DNA from: Mesorhizobium sp. YM1C-6-2
Lineage (GTDB): Bacteria > Pseudomonadota > Alphaproteobacteria > Rhizobiales > Rhizobiaceae
NCBI RefSeq assembly: GCF_003666685.1
Contig: NZ_RCIZ01000007.1
Location: 62,001-126,000, forward strand
Length of the DNA: 64,000 nucleotides
Reading direction: 5' to 3'
Positions 36,875-45,248 of this stretch are shown here, piece by piece. A program made the translations under genes and the position numbers. The first letter of the stretch is position 1; each line of letters begins with the position of its first letter. The notes beneath the pieces were generated by a model. It had not been told where the DNA came from. It worked only from the letters and a program-made list of their open reading frames with translations, and ran no database searches.

Positions 36875-37984
36875 TCAGCTTTTCAGAAAATCGGCAAGTG
36901 CTGCGACCACGCCGCGGTTGGCTTCCTCGGTGCCGACCGTCATCCGCAACGCGTTGGGAAAGCCGTAGGCCGCGACGCGGCGCAGGATATAGCCTCGTTC
37001 CGAAAGCCAGGCGTCGGCCCTGGCCGCCGAATGCTTCTCGGCCTCCGGGAAGTGGATCAGGATGAAATTGCCGACGCTCGGCGTGACGCGCAGGCCAAGC
37101 TTCGGCAATTCCCCGGCAAGCCACGAGAGCCAGCGCTCGTTGTGCGCGACGGTGCGCTCGACATGCGCCCGGTCGCCCATCGCGGCAATGCCCGCCTCGA
37201 TGGCGGCGGCGTTGACGTTGAAGGGGCCGCGCATGCGGTTGATGGCGTCGACGATGTGGGCAGGCCCGTACATCCAGCCGATGCGCAGGCCGCCGAGGCC
37301 GTGGATCTTGGAGAAGGTGCGCGTCATCACCACGTTCTGCGCGTTGCCGACGAGTTCGACGCCCGCTTCGTAATCGTTGCGGCGGACATATTCGGCATAG
37401 GCTGCGTCAAGCACCAGGAGCACATGCTTCGGCAGGCTGGCGTGCAGGCGGCGGACCTCCTCGAACGGCAGGTAGGTGCCGGTCGGGTTGTTGGGGTTGG
37501 CGAGGAAGACGATCTTCGTCTTCGCCGTCACCGCGGCGAGGATGGCGTCGACGTCGGCGCGTTCCTCTGTCTCCCTGACCGAGACCGGAACGGCGCCCGC
37601 GGCTTGGATGTAGATCTTGTAGACCAGGAAGCCGTGCTCGGTGAAGATCGCCTCGTCACCCGGCGATAGATAGGTCTGGGCGAGCAGGCCGAGGATTTCG
37701 TCGGACCCGTTCGAGCAGACGATGTTGGCTGGATTGAGCCCGTGCGCCTGGCCGATCGCCTCGCGCAGCCTGGTCGCGGCGCCGTCGGGATAGAACTCCA
37801 GCCTGCCCGCGACCTCGCGCACCGCTTCGACGACTTTCGGCGAGGAGCCGAGGGGATTCTCGTTCGACGACAGCTTATGGACCTTGGCAGCGCCGTGTGC
37901 AGCGCTCTTGCCGGGCACGTAGGCCTCGATGTCCATGACGCCGGCGCGCGGCTGCGGACGTGAGAGATCGGTTGCCTTGGTCAT
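36875..37984 (-). CDS. hisC: Histidinol-phosphate aminotransferase
   Basis: A 369-residue fold-type I PLP aminotransferase. It has [13 protein letters not shown] near residue 40, [24 protein letters not shown] with the PLP Asp/Tyr, and the Schiff-base lysine in [16 protein letters not shown]. It acts in histidine synthesis and, next to tyrC, probably also in phenylalanine/tyrosine transamination. ATG at 37984 was chosen; the frame extends 32 codons further but adds nothing family-like. Confidence 0.93.
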   Translation of the reverse strand: MTKATDLSRPQPRAGVMDIEAYVPGKSAAHGAAKVHKLSSNENPLGSSPKVVEAVREVAGRLEFYPDGAATRLREAIGQAHGLNPANIVCSNGSDEILGLLAQTYLSPGDEAIFTEHGFLVYKIYIQAAGAVPVSVRETEERADVDAILAAVTAKTKIVFLANPNNPTGTYLPFEEVRRLHASLPKHVLLVLDAAYAEYVRRNDYEAGVELVGNAQNVVMTRTFSKIHGLGGLRIGWMYGPAHIVDAINRMRGPFNVNAAAIEAGIAAMGDRAHVERTVAHNERWLSWLAGELPKLGLRVTPSVGNFILIHFPEAEKHSAARADAWLSERGYILRRVAAYGFPNALRMTVGTEEANRGVVAALADFLKS

Positions 37985-38084
37985 GATGCAGGTCCGGAAG
38001 TGCCTCGAAAGGGAGAATGGCAGCGGAATACAGGCCGCCGCCGCCCTTGTCGAGACTGCCGCCGGGCCTGTACCGTCCACCCCG

Positions 38085-38113
38085 TTGACGCGGGGGGCGG
38101 CGAGGCATAGAAG
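38085..38113 (+). promoter_or_regulatory. Promoter of the SAM-II riboswitch/metA transcript
   Basis: TTGACG at 38085-38090, a 17-base spacer and TAGAAG at 38108-38113 place a start site near 38120, directly at the 5' edge of the aptamer. The -35 is near consensus. Confidence 0.6.
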
Positions 38114-38120
38114 ACAGACT

Positions 38121-38178
38121 TGGTCCGTGGTGATTTGGCCGGTCGGCTTGCAGCCACGTTAAACAACTCGCTAAAGGG
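38121..38178 (+). promoter_or_regulatory. SAM-II (metA motif) riboswitch
   Basis: The segment carries the SAM-II consensus: stem P1 CGTGG (38126-38130) with CCACG (38154-38158), the conserved TGATTTG entering the loop, GGCTTGCAGCC just before the second P1 strand, and the 3' strand GCTAAAGGGCC that folds back to form the H-type pseudoknot. SAM-II riboswitches bind S-adenosylmethionine and are found before metA, metX and metC in alphaproteobacteria. Here the aptamer is followed by an intrinsic terminator and metA, so high SAM should reduce metA expression. Confidence 0.93.
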
Positions 38179-38193
38179 CCGTTTGCACATCGT

Positions 38194-38227
38194 AACCGGC
38201 TTTGCGCGAGCAAAGGCCGGTTTTTTT
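38194..38227 (+). terminator. Intrinsic terminator between SAM-II aptamer and metA
   Basis: AACCGGC (38194-38200) pairs with GCCGGTT (38216-38222), and TTTGC with GCAAA inside, closing a GCGA tetraloop with one bulged G at 38215; a run of seven T follows (38221-38227). It stands before the metA start at 38243, so it is probably a conditional attenuator. Its 5' arm ACCGGC can alternatively pair with GCCGGT in the aptamer loop (38138-38143), a possible antiterminator. Confidence 0.8.
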
Positions 38228-38242
38228 GTTTTGGAGTTTGCG

Positions 38243-39181
38243 ATGCCGATCAAGATACCCGATCAGCTGCCCGCACACGAAATCCTCGTGCGCGAGGGCG
38301 TATCCGTCATGGACGAGCGGACGGCGCTGCGCCAGGACATCCGCCCGCTGCAGATCGGGCTCCTGAACCTGATGCCCAACAAGATCCGCACGGAAACGCA
38401 ATTCGCACGCCTGATCGGCGCGTCTCCCCTCCAGGTCGAACTGACGCTTGTGCGCATCGGCGGCCACAAGGCGAAGAACACGCCGGAAGAACACCTGATT
38501 GCCTTCTACCAGACATGGGAAGAAGTCGCGGACCGCAAGTTCGACGGCTTCATCATCACGGGCGCCCCCATCGAGCTGCTGCCGTTCGAAGAGGTTTCGT
38601 ACTGGAACGAATTGACGCGCATCCTCGACTGGACGACGACCAACGTTCACTCCTCCTTCTTCATCTGCTGGGGAGCGATGGCGGCCGCCTGGCATTTCCA
38701 CCGCATCCCCAAATACACGCTCGACAAGAAGGCCTTCGGGGTGTTCCGCCACAGCAACAACGCCCCGGCCTCGCCCTATCTGGCAGGCTTCTCGGACGAT
38801 TTCGCAATTCCGGTGTCGCGGTGGACGGAAGTGAGGTCTCCCGACATCCGCGCGGTTCAAGGCCTCGAACTGCTCATGGAGTCCGAAGTGACCGGCCCCA
38901 GCCTTGTCGCCGAAAGGACCGGCAACCGCCTCTATATGTTCAATCACATCGAGTACGACTCGACGTCATTGAAGGAAGAGTACGATCGCGACGTGGCTGC
39001 CGGCACCCAGATCGCGGTGCCGCACGGCTACTATCCGGATGACGACCCGAGCCGACCGCCGCTCAACCGCTGGCGTTCGCACGCCCACCTGCTGTTCGGC
39101 AACTGGATCAACCAGGTCTACCAGACGACGTCCTTCGACCTCGAGGGGATCGGCCAGCGCCCTTCCCTCGTGATGTCCTGA
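38243..39181 (+). CDS. metA: Homoserine O-acetyltransferase, MetA type
   Basis: A 312-residue MetA-family acyltransferase for methionine synthesis. The catalytic Cys is 142 ([11 protein letters not shown]), with His235 and Glu237 (FNHIEY), the same numbering as E. coli MetA. Residue 111 is Glu (GAPIELL); in this family Glu111 goes with acetyl-CoA and Gly111 with succinyl-CoA, so this should be an acetyltransferase despite its MetA fold. Expression is controlled by the SAM-II element and terminator directly upstream. The ATG at 38243 follows a TTGGAG ribosome-binding site. Confidence 0.94.
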   Translation: MPIKIPDQLPAHEILVREGVSVMDERTALRQDIRPLQIGLLNLMPNKIRTETQFARLIGASPLQVELTLVRIGGHKAKNTPEEHLIAFYQTWEEVADRKFDGFIITGAPIELLPFEEVSYWNELTRILDWTTTNVHSSFFICWGAMAAAWHFHRIPKYTLDKKAFGVFRHSNNAPASPYLAGFSDDFAIPVSRWTEVRSPDIRAVQGLELLMESEVTGPSLVAERTGNRLYMFNHIEYDSTSLKEEYDRDVAAGTQIAVPHGYYPDDDPSRPPLNRWRSHAHLLFGNWINQVYQTTSFDLEGIGQRPSLVMS

Positions 39182-39185
39182 GACG

Positions 39186-39590
39186 CTACTCCGCTCCGAG
39201 CAACTCGGCCCTCGCCTGCCGGTTGACCTCCCCATAGGGCGAGGATGCTACATAGACCAGTTCGGTGTCCTCGTCGGTGCGGAAGCTGCCGGGCGTACCG
39301 GCCGGCAGGTAGACGACTTCGCCAACCGTCATGGTGACGCTGCGGCCGGCGGAAACGACGGTGCAGACGCCCTTCGTCACCACCAGAACCTCGTCATAGG
39401 CGAATTCGAAATTCGTGGTCACGCCCTTTGGCGCACGGAGGAACCCCACGGCCCCGAGCTTGACCTCCGGCATCTCGTCCTCGTTGACCACGTCGGCGAG
39501 AGCCACGCCTTCCCATACCATCCAGTCGCGCGCCTCGCCGATCGTGTATTTGCGAACGGCGCGGGGCTGCTTGGCGGCTTGGTTCTGCAT
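39186..39590 (-). CDS. Small cupin-domain protein (EutQ-like)
   Basis: A 134-residue single-domain cupin. The beta-barrel strands include FEFAYDEVLVVTKGVCTVVSAG and VGEVVYLPAGTPGSFRTDEDTELVYV. The metal-binding His residues of enzymatic cupins are mostly replaced, so it may bind a ligand rather than a metal. It resembles EutQ and related cupins. ATG at 39590 follows an AAGGAG site. The promoter at 39623-39653 has SoxR/MerR geometry. It converges on metA with four bases between stops. Confidence 0.75.
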   Translation of the reverse strand: MQNQAAKQPRAVRKYTIGEARDWMVWEGVALADVVNEDEMPEVKLGAVGFLRAPKGVTTNFEFAYDEVLVVTKGVCTVVSAGRSVTMTVGEVVYLPAGTPGSFRTDEDTELVYVASSPYGEVNRQARAELLGAE

Positions 39591-39622
39591 CGTTTCACTC
39601 CTTGTCCCGATTTGGAGGCGAG

Positions 39623-39653
39623 GTTCTAGAACCTCAACATTAGTTGAGGTCAA
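39623..39653 (-). promoter_or_regulatory. SoxR-type (MerR-family) promoter of the cupin gene
   Basis: On the minus strand, TTGACC (39648-39653) and TAGAAC (39623-39628) are separated by 19 bases, the elongated spacer of MerR-family promoters. Between them lies an 18-base palindrome, CCTCAAC-4-GTTGAGG (39632-39649), very close to the SoxR box. No soxR gene is in the window. Confidence 0.7.
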
Positions 39654-39675
39654 CTCCCCCTGAGTGCGCGGGCCC

Positions 39676-40497
39676 TCACTTGTCCAGTTGCGGATAATAG
39701 GGATCCGAGAAGAGCCGCCGCTCGCGCTCTCCACGTTCGCAGTCCATCGGCTCCGTTGCCTCTACGGGAACGGCGCGCTCAGCGATCGGCGCACCGCTGA
39801 CCTCCAGGATCAGCTTGCGGCGGATGGCGGCGGCGAATTCCGACGCCTGCCTGATCGGCAGGACAAAAGAGCCCGGCCCGCCGACGACGCATTCGGCATA
39901 GTAGCGGTCGAGATCGCGCATGGTGGACGACGGCCGGATCAGGATGGGCAGGCCGTTGACGGTGATGCCGTCCATCACCGCCGCATCGCGCGCGAAAACG
40001 ACAGGGGGGCCCGTGTTGTTCGGTCCGTCGCCGGAGATGTCGATGACCTTGCGGTAGCCGTCGAATGCATTGTCGTCGAAAAGGCCGGCGCCATACGTCA
40101 GCGCGCCCGAAATCGACGTGCCGCGGAAGCTGCGCACGGGCCGGCTCTCCAAGAGGGCGGCAAAGGCGTCGGCTGTCTCGGCGCTGTCGATCGCCTGCCA
40201 GCGCACCTCGGTCTCGGCGCGCACCGTGCCCGCCCACTCGAAATAGGTGAGAGCGATGCGGCCATGACTGCCCGAGCGCACGGCTTTGACGAAATCGGGA
40301 TGACGCAGCGCGGCGACATAGCCTGCGCGCTGCAGCGCGAACTCTTCCGAATCCATCGAACGGGAAATGTCGACCGCAAGCACCAGCTCGACATCAACCG
40401 GCTCGGCCGCGACCAGAGCGGGCTTGGCCGTCAGCTCACAGCCCAGGCAAAGAAACACACCGAGCAAGGCCATCATCCGGGCACAAGCCTCCCGCAC
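39676..40497 (-). CDS. DUF1194 domain-containing (von Willebrand factor A-like) secreted protein
   Basis: A ~273-residue protein. A signal-peptide-like stretch (RMMALLGVFLCLGCELTAKPALVAAEP) precedes the DUF1194 vWA-like domain: MIDAS motif AVDISRSMD, the FRGTSISGALTYGA strand and VIDISGDGPNNTGPPV. The domain would bind a divalent metal and a partner; function is unknown. A GTG at 40497 was taken as start because it supplies a charged N-terminus; ATG codons at 40476 or 40473 are alternatives. Confidence 0.82.
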   Translation of the reverse strand: MREACARMMALLGVFLCLGCELTAKPALVAAEPVDVELVLAVDISRSMDSEEFALQRAGYVAALRHPDFVKAVRSGSHGRIALTYFEWAGTVRAETEVRWQAIDSAETADAFAALLESRPVRSFRGTSISGALTYGAGLFDDNAFDGYRKVIDISGDGPNNTGPPVVFARDAAVMDGITVNGLPILIRPSSTMRDLDRYYAECVVGGPGSFVLPIRQASEFAAAIRRKLILEVSGAPIAERAVPVEATEPMDCERGERERRLFSDPYYPQLDK

Positions 40498-40622
40498 AAT
40501 GCGACCATGGCAGGTTCGGCAGTGATAGGGGCGAATTGAAGGCCGGCCGCTATATCGGGAAGAAAGCACCGACCAGCAGCGTTGGAAGAGGTCGGGACCT
40601 TGCTCGGCGGATCGGAGCAAAC

Positions 40623-41723
40623 ATGCTGGCGATCACGGACCATCTCGCTGAAGAAAAGCTGGCACGCCGCGCGGACGGCGTGTCCATCCTGTCGCTCGCC
40701 ACCGCGGTGCCGGACCATATCGTCACGCAGAAGGAAGTCGCCGAGCGGGCGAGAGCCGTCTGGCCGCAATTCTACAAGCTGGAGCAGCTTTTTGCGAACA
40801 CCGGCATCGAACGCCGCTACGCCTGCGAACCGGAGGAATGGTATCTGGAGCGGCATGGCTGGGAGGATCGCTCGGACACCTTCTGCCGGCACGCCCTGGA
40901 CCTTCTGGAACAGGCCGCCAGGGATGCGGTAGCGGCCGCAGGCATCGCAGTCGGCGATATCGACATGCTGATGGTCAACACGATCACCGGCATTGCAGTG
41001 CCCAGTCTCGATGCCCGGCTGGCCGAGAAAATGGGTTTCCGCAGTGACGTCGAGCGACTGCCGCTCTTCGGATTCGGCTGCGGCGGCGGGGTGGCCGGCC
41101 TGTCGCGCGCCGCGCGGCTGGCGCAATCGATCCCCGGTGCGAACGTTCTCTTCCTGACCGTCGACCTCTGCTCGCTCTGTCTGCGCATCGACGATCCGAG
41201 CATCGAGATGTTCGTGTCGGCGGCGCTCTTCGGCGACGGGGCGGTTGGCGTCGTGCTGCGCAGCGAGCCGCAAGGCGGGGTCGACGCTTCGGCTCGGCCG
41301 GCCCGGATCGGAGCGACCGGCGAGCACCTCTGGCGCGGCACGGGGCGTATCATGGGCTGGGACATGAAGCATGACGGCTTTGGCGTCGTGTTGTCGCCCG
41401 AGCTGCCGGTATTGATGCAGGAGCATCTGGGAGAGGCCCTGGCAGGTTTTCTCGACCGGCATGGGTTGGCGCTCGAGGAATTCGACGGTTTTCTCGTCCA
41501 TCCCGGCGGACGCAAGGTGCTGGAGACCGCCCGGGACGTGCTGGGGGTGGGCGAGCAGGACCTGCGGCATTCGTGGAGCGTGTTGCGCAACTACGGCAAC
41601 ATGTCTTCCGCAACCGCGCTCTTCGTGCTCGACGAAGCGCTTAGCCGCAGCGCGCGCGGCCGCCATCTGCTGACGGCGTTCGGTCCGGGTTTCTCCGCCT
41701 ATTTCGCCGTGCTGGAGCTTTGA
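40623..41723 (+). CDS. Type III polyketide synthase
   Basis: A 366-residue chalcone/stilbene-synthase-like enzyme. The triad is complete: Cys153 (FGFGCGGG), His293 (VHPGGRKV) and Asn326 (NYGNMSSAT), with GFGVVLSPELP before the His. Bacterial members make alkylresorcinols, alkylpyrones or phloroglucinols from fatty acyl-CoA and malonyl-CoA. ATG at 40623 was chosen over an upstream ATG (40536). Its 3' end overlaps the convergent ICMT-like gene by 25 bases. Confidence 0.93.
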   Translation: MLAITDHLAEEKLARRADGVSILSLATAVPDHIVTQKEVAERARAVWPQFYKLEQLFANTGIERRYACEPEEWYLERHGWEDRSDTFCRHALDLLEQAARDAVAAAGIAVGDIDMLMVNTITGIAVPSLDARLAEKMGFRSDVERLPLFGFGCGGGVAGLSRAARLAQSIPGANVLFLTVDLCSLCLRIDDPSIEMFVSAALFGDGAVGVVLRSEPQGGVDASARPARIGATGEHLWRGTGRIMGWDMKHDGFGVVLSPELPVLMQEHLGEALAGFLDRHGLALEEFDGFLVHPGGRKVLETARDVLGVGEQDLRHSWSVLRNYGNMSSATALFVLDEALSRSARGRHLLTAFGPGFSAYFAVLEL

Positions 41724-42235
41724 GCGGCGCGGCGTTCCGAAAGCGCCGCGTCCTCAAGTTCGATCTTGTAGCGGATCACGGCCGTCCATACCGCGGCCAT
41801 GATGACGCCAAGTGCGAAAGCACCGAAGACGGCGGGCAGGAGCAATGTCTCGGCGATGGTGACCGCGTAATTCGGATGTTTCAGGTAGCGGTACGGGCCG
41901 GCTTTCACGACCGGAGCCGTATCCAGCGTGATGATGCGGTGCGTCCAGTAGCGGCCGAGCGTGCCGATCACCCAATAGCGGACAATCTGGAGCAGCAGGA
42001 AAAGCGCGAGCAGCGGCCAGATCACCGGTGCATCGGCCGGGATCAGGAAGAAGATGGAGGCGATCCAGGCGAGATGCGCGACGGCGACGACGAAATAGTA
42101 GCTGCGTCCCGCCTCCGCCGCGCCCTCGGCGAGCAGCGCCCGCGTATGGCGCTGCGAATGAAGCTCCTCGAGACCGCGCTGGAGAAGCACAAGCAGCGCC
42201 GCGACCTGCGGGGGTCCTAGCCAGTCGGCATGCAT
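41699..42235 (-). CDS. Isoprenylcysteine carboxyl methyltransferase (ICMT) family protein
   Basis: A 178-residue integral membrane methyltransferase with about five helices and the SAM-binding C-terminal motif GPYRYLKHPNYA near residue 115, followed by the E-rich YKIELEDAALSER region. Bacterial ICMT-like proteins next to type III PKS genes O-methylate alkylresorcinols or pyrones (for example SrsB with SrsA of Streptomyces), which is the probable role here. It overlaps the methyltransferase gene upstream by 19 bases and the PKS convergently by 25. Confidence 0.85.
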   Translation of the reverse strand: MHADWLGPPQVAALLVLLQRGLEELHSQRHTRALLAEGAAEAGRSYYFVVAVAHLAWIASIFFLIPADAPVIWPLLALFLLLQIVRYWVIGTLGRYWTHRIITLDTAPVVKAGPYRYLKHPNYAVTIAETLLLPAVFGAFALGVIMAAVWTAVIRYKIELEDAALSERRAAQSSSTAK

Positions 42236-43011
42236 GGCGGATCACCACCGGCAGGCTTCGAGCCTGCCGCGGCAAACAGATTGCGCGTGGCGGCTCCCTG
42301 CGGCGACAGCACCGGCACGAAGACGCGGCGCGAGGCGCGCTTGGCGACAGGCAGGCCTTGATAGAGGCGCTTCTGCGCCTCCACCACGATGACGCCCGAG
42401 AAGATCGGCCACAGGCGGCGGCCGGTGCGCTCGAGGATGCCGTGGAAGCGCATCATGAAGCGGCGCTTCGAGGGCGGAAAGAACAGCGCGTCGGCCCAGC
42501 TCGACGGCGTGAAATTGGCATCACGCAGCAATTCGTTGAGCTGGCCGCGCGAAAAGGGCCGACCGGTTCCGAAGGGGGTGTGCTCGAAACGCGCCCACAC
42601 ACCGCGCCGGTTGGGAACGACGATGACGACGCGGCCGGCCGGCGACAACACGCGCCAGATCTCCTTCAGCGTCTCGCGCGGGTTCTCGGCATGCTCCAGC
42701 GAATGGACGAGCAGCATGCGGTCGATCGAGGAATCGACCAGCGGCAGCTCCTCGTCGAACACCAGCGCCGTCGCGGAAGGTCCGGCGGCGGGCCAGACGA
42801 CGGCTCCCTGCGTGGCGGGCATGAAGGCGAAGACGCGTTCGGAATCGGCGCCGAACCGGTCAAGCCAGGGCAGCGTGTAGCCGAGCCCAACCAGTCTTTC
42901 GTTCGGCAGGTTGGCCCAGACGGAGGAGATCGCCATAGTGATCGAGCGCTCGGCGAGGCGTCCGAGCACCGACGAATAGAACGAACGCAGATTGACGATG
43001 TCCGAATTCAT
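42217..43011 (-). CDS. Class I SAM-dependent methyltransferase
   Basis: A 264-residue protein of the Methyltransf_11 type. It keeps the post-I acidic strand ([23 protein letters not shown]) and [20 protein letters not shown]; motif I is degenerate ([11 protein letters not shown] rather than GxGxG), as in a conserved rhizobial group. It is placed divergently from gloB (107 bases) and overlaps the ICMT-like gene. It may be a housekeeping neighbour of gloB or a further tailoring enzyme of the polyketide cluster. Confidence 0.8.
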   Translation of the reverse strand: MNSDIVNLRSFYSSVLGRLAERSITMAISSVWANLPNERLVGLGYTLPWLDRFGADSERVFAFMPATQGAVVWPAAGPSATALVFDEELPLVDSSIDRMLLVHSLEHAENPRETLKEIWRVLSPAGRVVIVVPNRRGVWARFEHTPFGTGRPFSRGQLNELLRDANFTPSSWADALFFPPSKRRFMMRFHGILERTGRRLWPIFSGVIVVEAQKRLYQGLPVAKRASRRVFVPVLSPQGAATRNLFAAAGSKPAGGDPPCMPTG

Positions 43012-43118
43012 GCGGCGGACCCTACTGCATCGGCCCGAAAACCGGAATCGGTTTTCGCCGGGTGACAGCAGGGGTTCGCCGCCCTATGTTCCGCCCGAAA
43101 AGATTGGAGTTTCTTCGA

Positions 43119-43880
43119 ATGGTATTGCAGATCGACCAGTTCATGTGCCGGGAAGACAATTTCGGCGTCCTCATCCACGATCCCAAGAGCGGCGAGACGG
43201 CGCTGATCGACGCGCCGGAGGAAAGGCCTATCCTGGCCGCGATCGAGCGGACCGGCTGGAAGCCGACCATGATCCTGACGACGCATCACCATCAGGACCA
43301 TGTCGAGGCTAACCTGGCGCTGAAGGAGCGATTCGGCCTGAAGATCTTCGGACCCAAGGATTCGAAGATACCGGGGATCGACGTCGAGTTGTCGGAGGGC
43401 TCAAAGTTCGAGTTTGCCGGACAGCCGGCCGAGATCATCGAGACGCCGGGCCACACGGCCGACCACATCTGCTACTACCTGCCGAAGTCGCATGTCGCCT
43501 TCGTGGCCGACACGCTGTTCGCCATGGGCTGCGGCAGGCTCCTGGAAAAGCCGGCATCAGTGATGTTCCAGTCGCTGAAGAAGCTGGTGGCGCTGCCGGC
43601 AGCGACCACGCTCTATTGCGGCCATGAATATACGCTGGCCAACGCCCGTTTCGCGCTCACCATCGATCCGACCAACTCGGCGCTGAAGGAACGCGCGGCG
43701 AAGGTGGAAAAGCTGCGCGCCGACGGCAAGCCGACGCTGCCGACGACGCTTGCCGAAGAGCTTGCGACCAATCCGTTCATCCGCTGGCACGATCCGGCGA
43801 TCCGCAAAAATCTCGGCATGGAGAACGCGACCGACGCCGAGGTCTTCGCCGAAATCCGCAAGCGCAAGGACAATTTCTAG
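43119..43880 (+). CDS. gloB: Hydroxyacylglutathione hydrolase (glyoxalase II)
   Basis: A 253-residue metallo-beta-lactamase-fold enzyme. The metal motif is THHHQDH at 55-61, later ligands are His in TPGHTADH, Asp in VADTLFAMG and His in YCGHEYT, and the glutathione-binding C-terminal helices follow. It hydrolyses S-lactoylglutathione to lactate in methylglyoxal detoxification. ATG at 43119 follows a TTGGAG ribosome-binding site. Confidence 0.94.
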   Translation: MVLQIDQFMCREDNFGVLIHDPKSGETALIDAPEERPILAAIERTGWKPTMILTTHHHQDHVEANLALKERFGLKIFGPKDSKIPGIDVELSEGSKFEFAGQPAEIIETPGHTADHICYYLPKSHVAFVADTLFAMGCGRLLEKPASVMFQSLKKLVALPAATTLYCGHEYTLANARFALTIDPTNSALKERAAKVEKLRADGKPTLPTTLAEELATNPFIRWHDPAIRKNLGMENATDAEVFAEIRKRKDNF

Positions 43881-43884
43881 GCGA

Positions 43885-44313
43885 ATGACGGCCGCCGGGA
43901 TCATTGCGGCTCTCGGCATGCAACGCCACCCCGAAGGTGGCTGGTATGCCGAGACCTTTCGTGACAATCCGGGCGGCGGGCGCGGCCATTCGACGGCGAT
44001 CTACTTCCTGCTTGAAAAGGGCGACGTGTCGGCCTGGCACAGGGTGAAGGATGCCGCCGAGGTCTGGCATCACTACGCCGGCGCGCCGCTCGAACTCGAC
44101 CTCTTCGACGAGGCGCAGGGCGCGGCCTCGTTCGTTCTGGGCACCGACCTCGGTGCGGGTGAGCGGCCGCAGGCGGTGGTACCTGCGAACTGCTGGCAGA
44201 CGGCGCGCAGCCTGGGCGACTGGACGCTGGTCGGCTGCACCGTGGCGCCCGGCTTCGACTTTGCGCAATTCGAGCTGGCCGAGCCCGGCTGGAGGCCCGA
44301 CGTCCCGGCCTAG
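43885..44313 (+). CDS. DUF985 cupin-domain protein
   Basis: A 142-residue cupin of the DUF985 (Cupin_5) family: N-terminal LGMQRHPEGGWYAETFR, the STAIYFLLEKGDVSAWHRV core and the closing LVGCTVAPGFDFAQFELAEP. These proteins are often epimerase-like cupins with unknown substrates. It begins four bases after the gloB stop, so the two are co-transcribed, and its stop abuts the convergent EamA transporter gene. Confidence 0.9.
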   Translation: MTAAGIIAALGMQRHPEGGWYAETFRDNPGGGRGHSTAIYFLLEKGDVSAWHRVKDAAEVWHHYAGAPLELDLFDEAQGAASFVLGTDLGAGERPQAVVPANCWQTARSLGDWTLVGCTVAPGFDFAQFELAEPGWRPDVPA

Positions 44314-45216
44314 CTATGCCGCGGCGTTGTCGGCCGCAGCCTCGGGTGTCGCATTGCGGCCGGACAGCATCGACTTCGCCGCAAGTACCGCCCCGCCTGT
44401 GATCAGCACGCAGGCAGCGAGGATGCGCAGGGTCGGCTCGGCGAAGCCGGCGACGACCAGGATAAGCGTCGACAGCAGCGGCGCGGCATAGCTCGCAGCG
44501 CCGAGAACCTGGATGTTGCCGCGCTTCACGCCGATATCCCACGCGTAGAAGGCAGCGCCCACCGGCATCAGGCCGAGGCCGAGAACGGCCAGCCACTGGC
44601 CGGTCGTGGCCGGAAGCACGGTTTCCTCCAGGGCGAAGTGGCAGAGCAGCGAAAGTGCCGAGGTGGCGGCACAGAACCAGGTGACGATGCTGGTCGGCAC
44701 CGCCGGGAACCGGCGGGACAGGAGCGAATAGGCCGACCACAGCAGGGCGCAGACGCCCGCCATCGCATAGCCGAAGGCGTAGCGGCTCTCGAAGGCGAGG
44801 CCGCCGCCCTTGGTGACGATCAGCGCCGTGCCGGCAAGCCCGAGCAGAGCGCCAGCCATGTGGTTCCAGCGCAGCCTTTCGCCCGGCATCAGCGCCGAGC
44901 CGAGCACGATGAGCAGCGGCCAGAGATAGGCGATCAGGCTCGCCTCCACCGCCGGCGCGTTGCGCAGCGCGGTGAAGTAGAAGAAATGGTAGCCGAAGAG
45001 CCCGCCGATGCCGACGACCCAGACCTGGAACGGAATTTTGGCCGGCCGCTCGGGCGCGGGCATGAAGAGCCGGGCGACGAGCCCCACCATCGTGCCGATG
45101 GCGAAGGTGATCGCCGACAGCAGGAATGGCGGCGTCTTGCCCGACGCGTCGGTCAGGAGCGCAAGCAGCGCCCACATTGCGACTGCCGAGAAGCCGATCA
45201 GGGTAGCGCGCGCCAT
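44314..45216 (-). CDS. EamA/DMT-family transporter (YddG-like)
   Basis: A 300-residue protein with ten predicted helices. GYHFFYFTALRNAPAVEASLIAYLWPLLIVL near residue 75 and SLLSRRFPAVPTSIVTWFCA near 165 are the pattern of the YddG aromatic amino acid exporter group. It could export aromatic or other amino acids. It lies 32 bases downstream of the DUF3108 gene start region, on the same strand as that gene's opposite neighbour; operon status is unclear. Confidence 0.85.
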   Translation of the reverse strand: MARATLIGFSAVAMWALLALLTDASGKTPPFLLSAITFAIGTMVGLVARLFMPAPERPAKIPFQVWVVGIGGLFGYHFFYFTALRNAPAVEASLIAYLWPLLIVLGSALMPGERLRWNHMAGALLGLAGTALIVTKGGGLAFESRYAFGYAMAGVCALLWSAYSLLSRRFPAVPTSIVTWFCAATSALSLLCHFALEETVLPATTGQWLAVLGLGLMPVGAAFYAWDIGVKRGNIQVLGAASYAAPLLSTLILVVAGFAEPTLRILAACVLITGGAVLAAKSMLSGRNATPEAAADNAAA

Positions 45217-45248
45217 ATGAAATCTCCGGCGCGGGGTGCCTCCGGCGC

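Noticed and set aside
38173-38178. AAAGGG of the SAM-II aptamer as the metA ribosome-binding site
   Set aside because: The metA ATG is about 65 bases downstream behind a terminator and has its own TTGGAG site.
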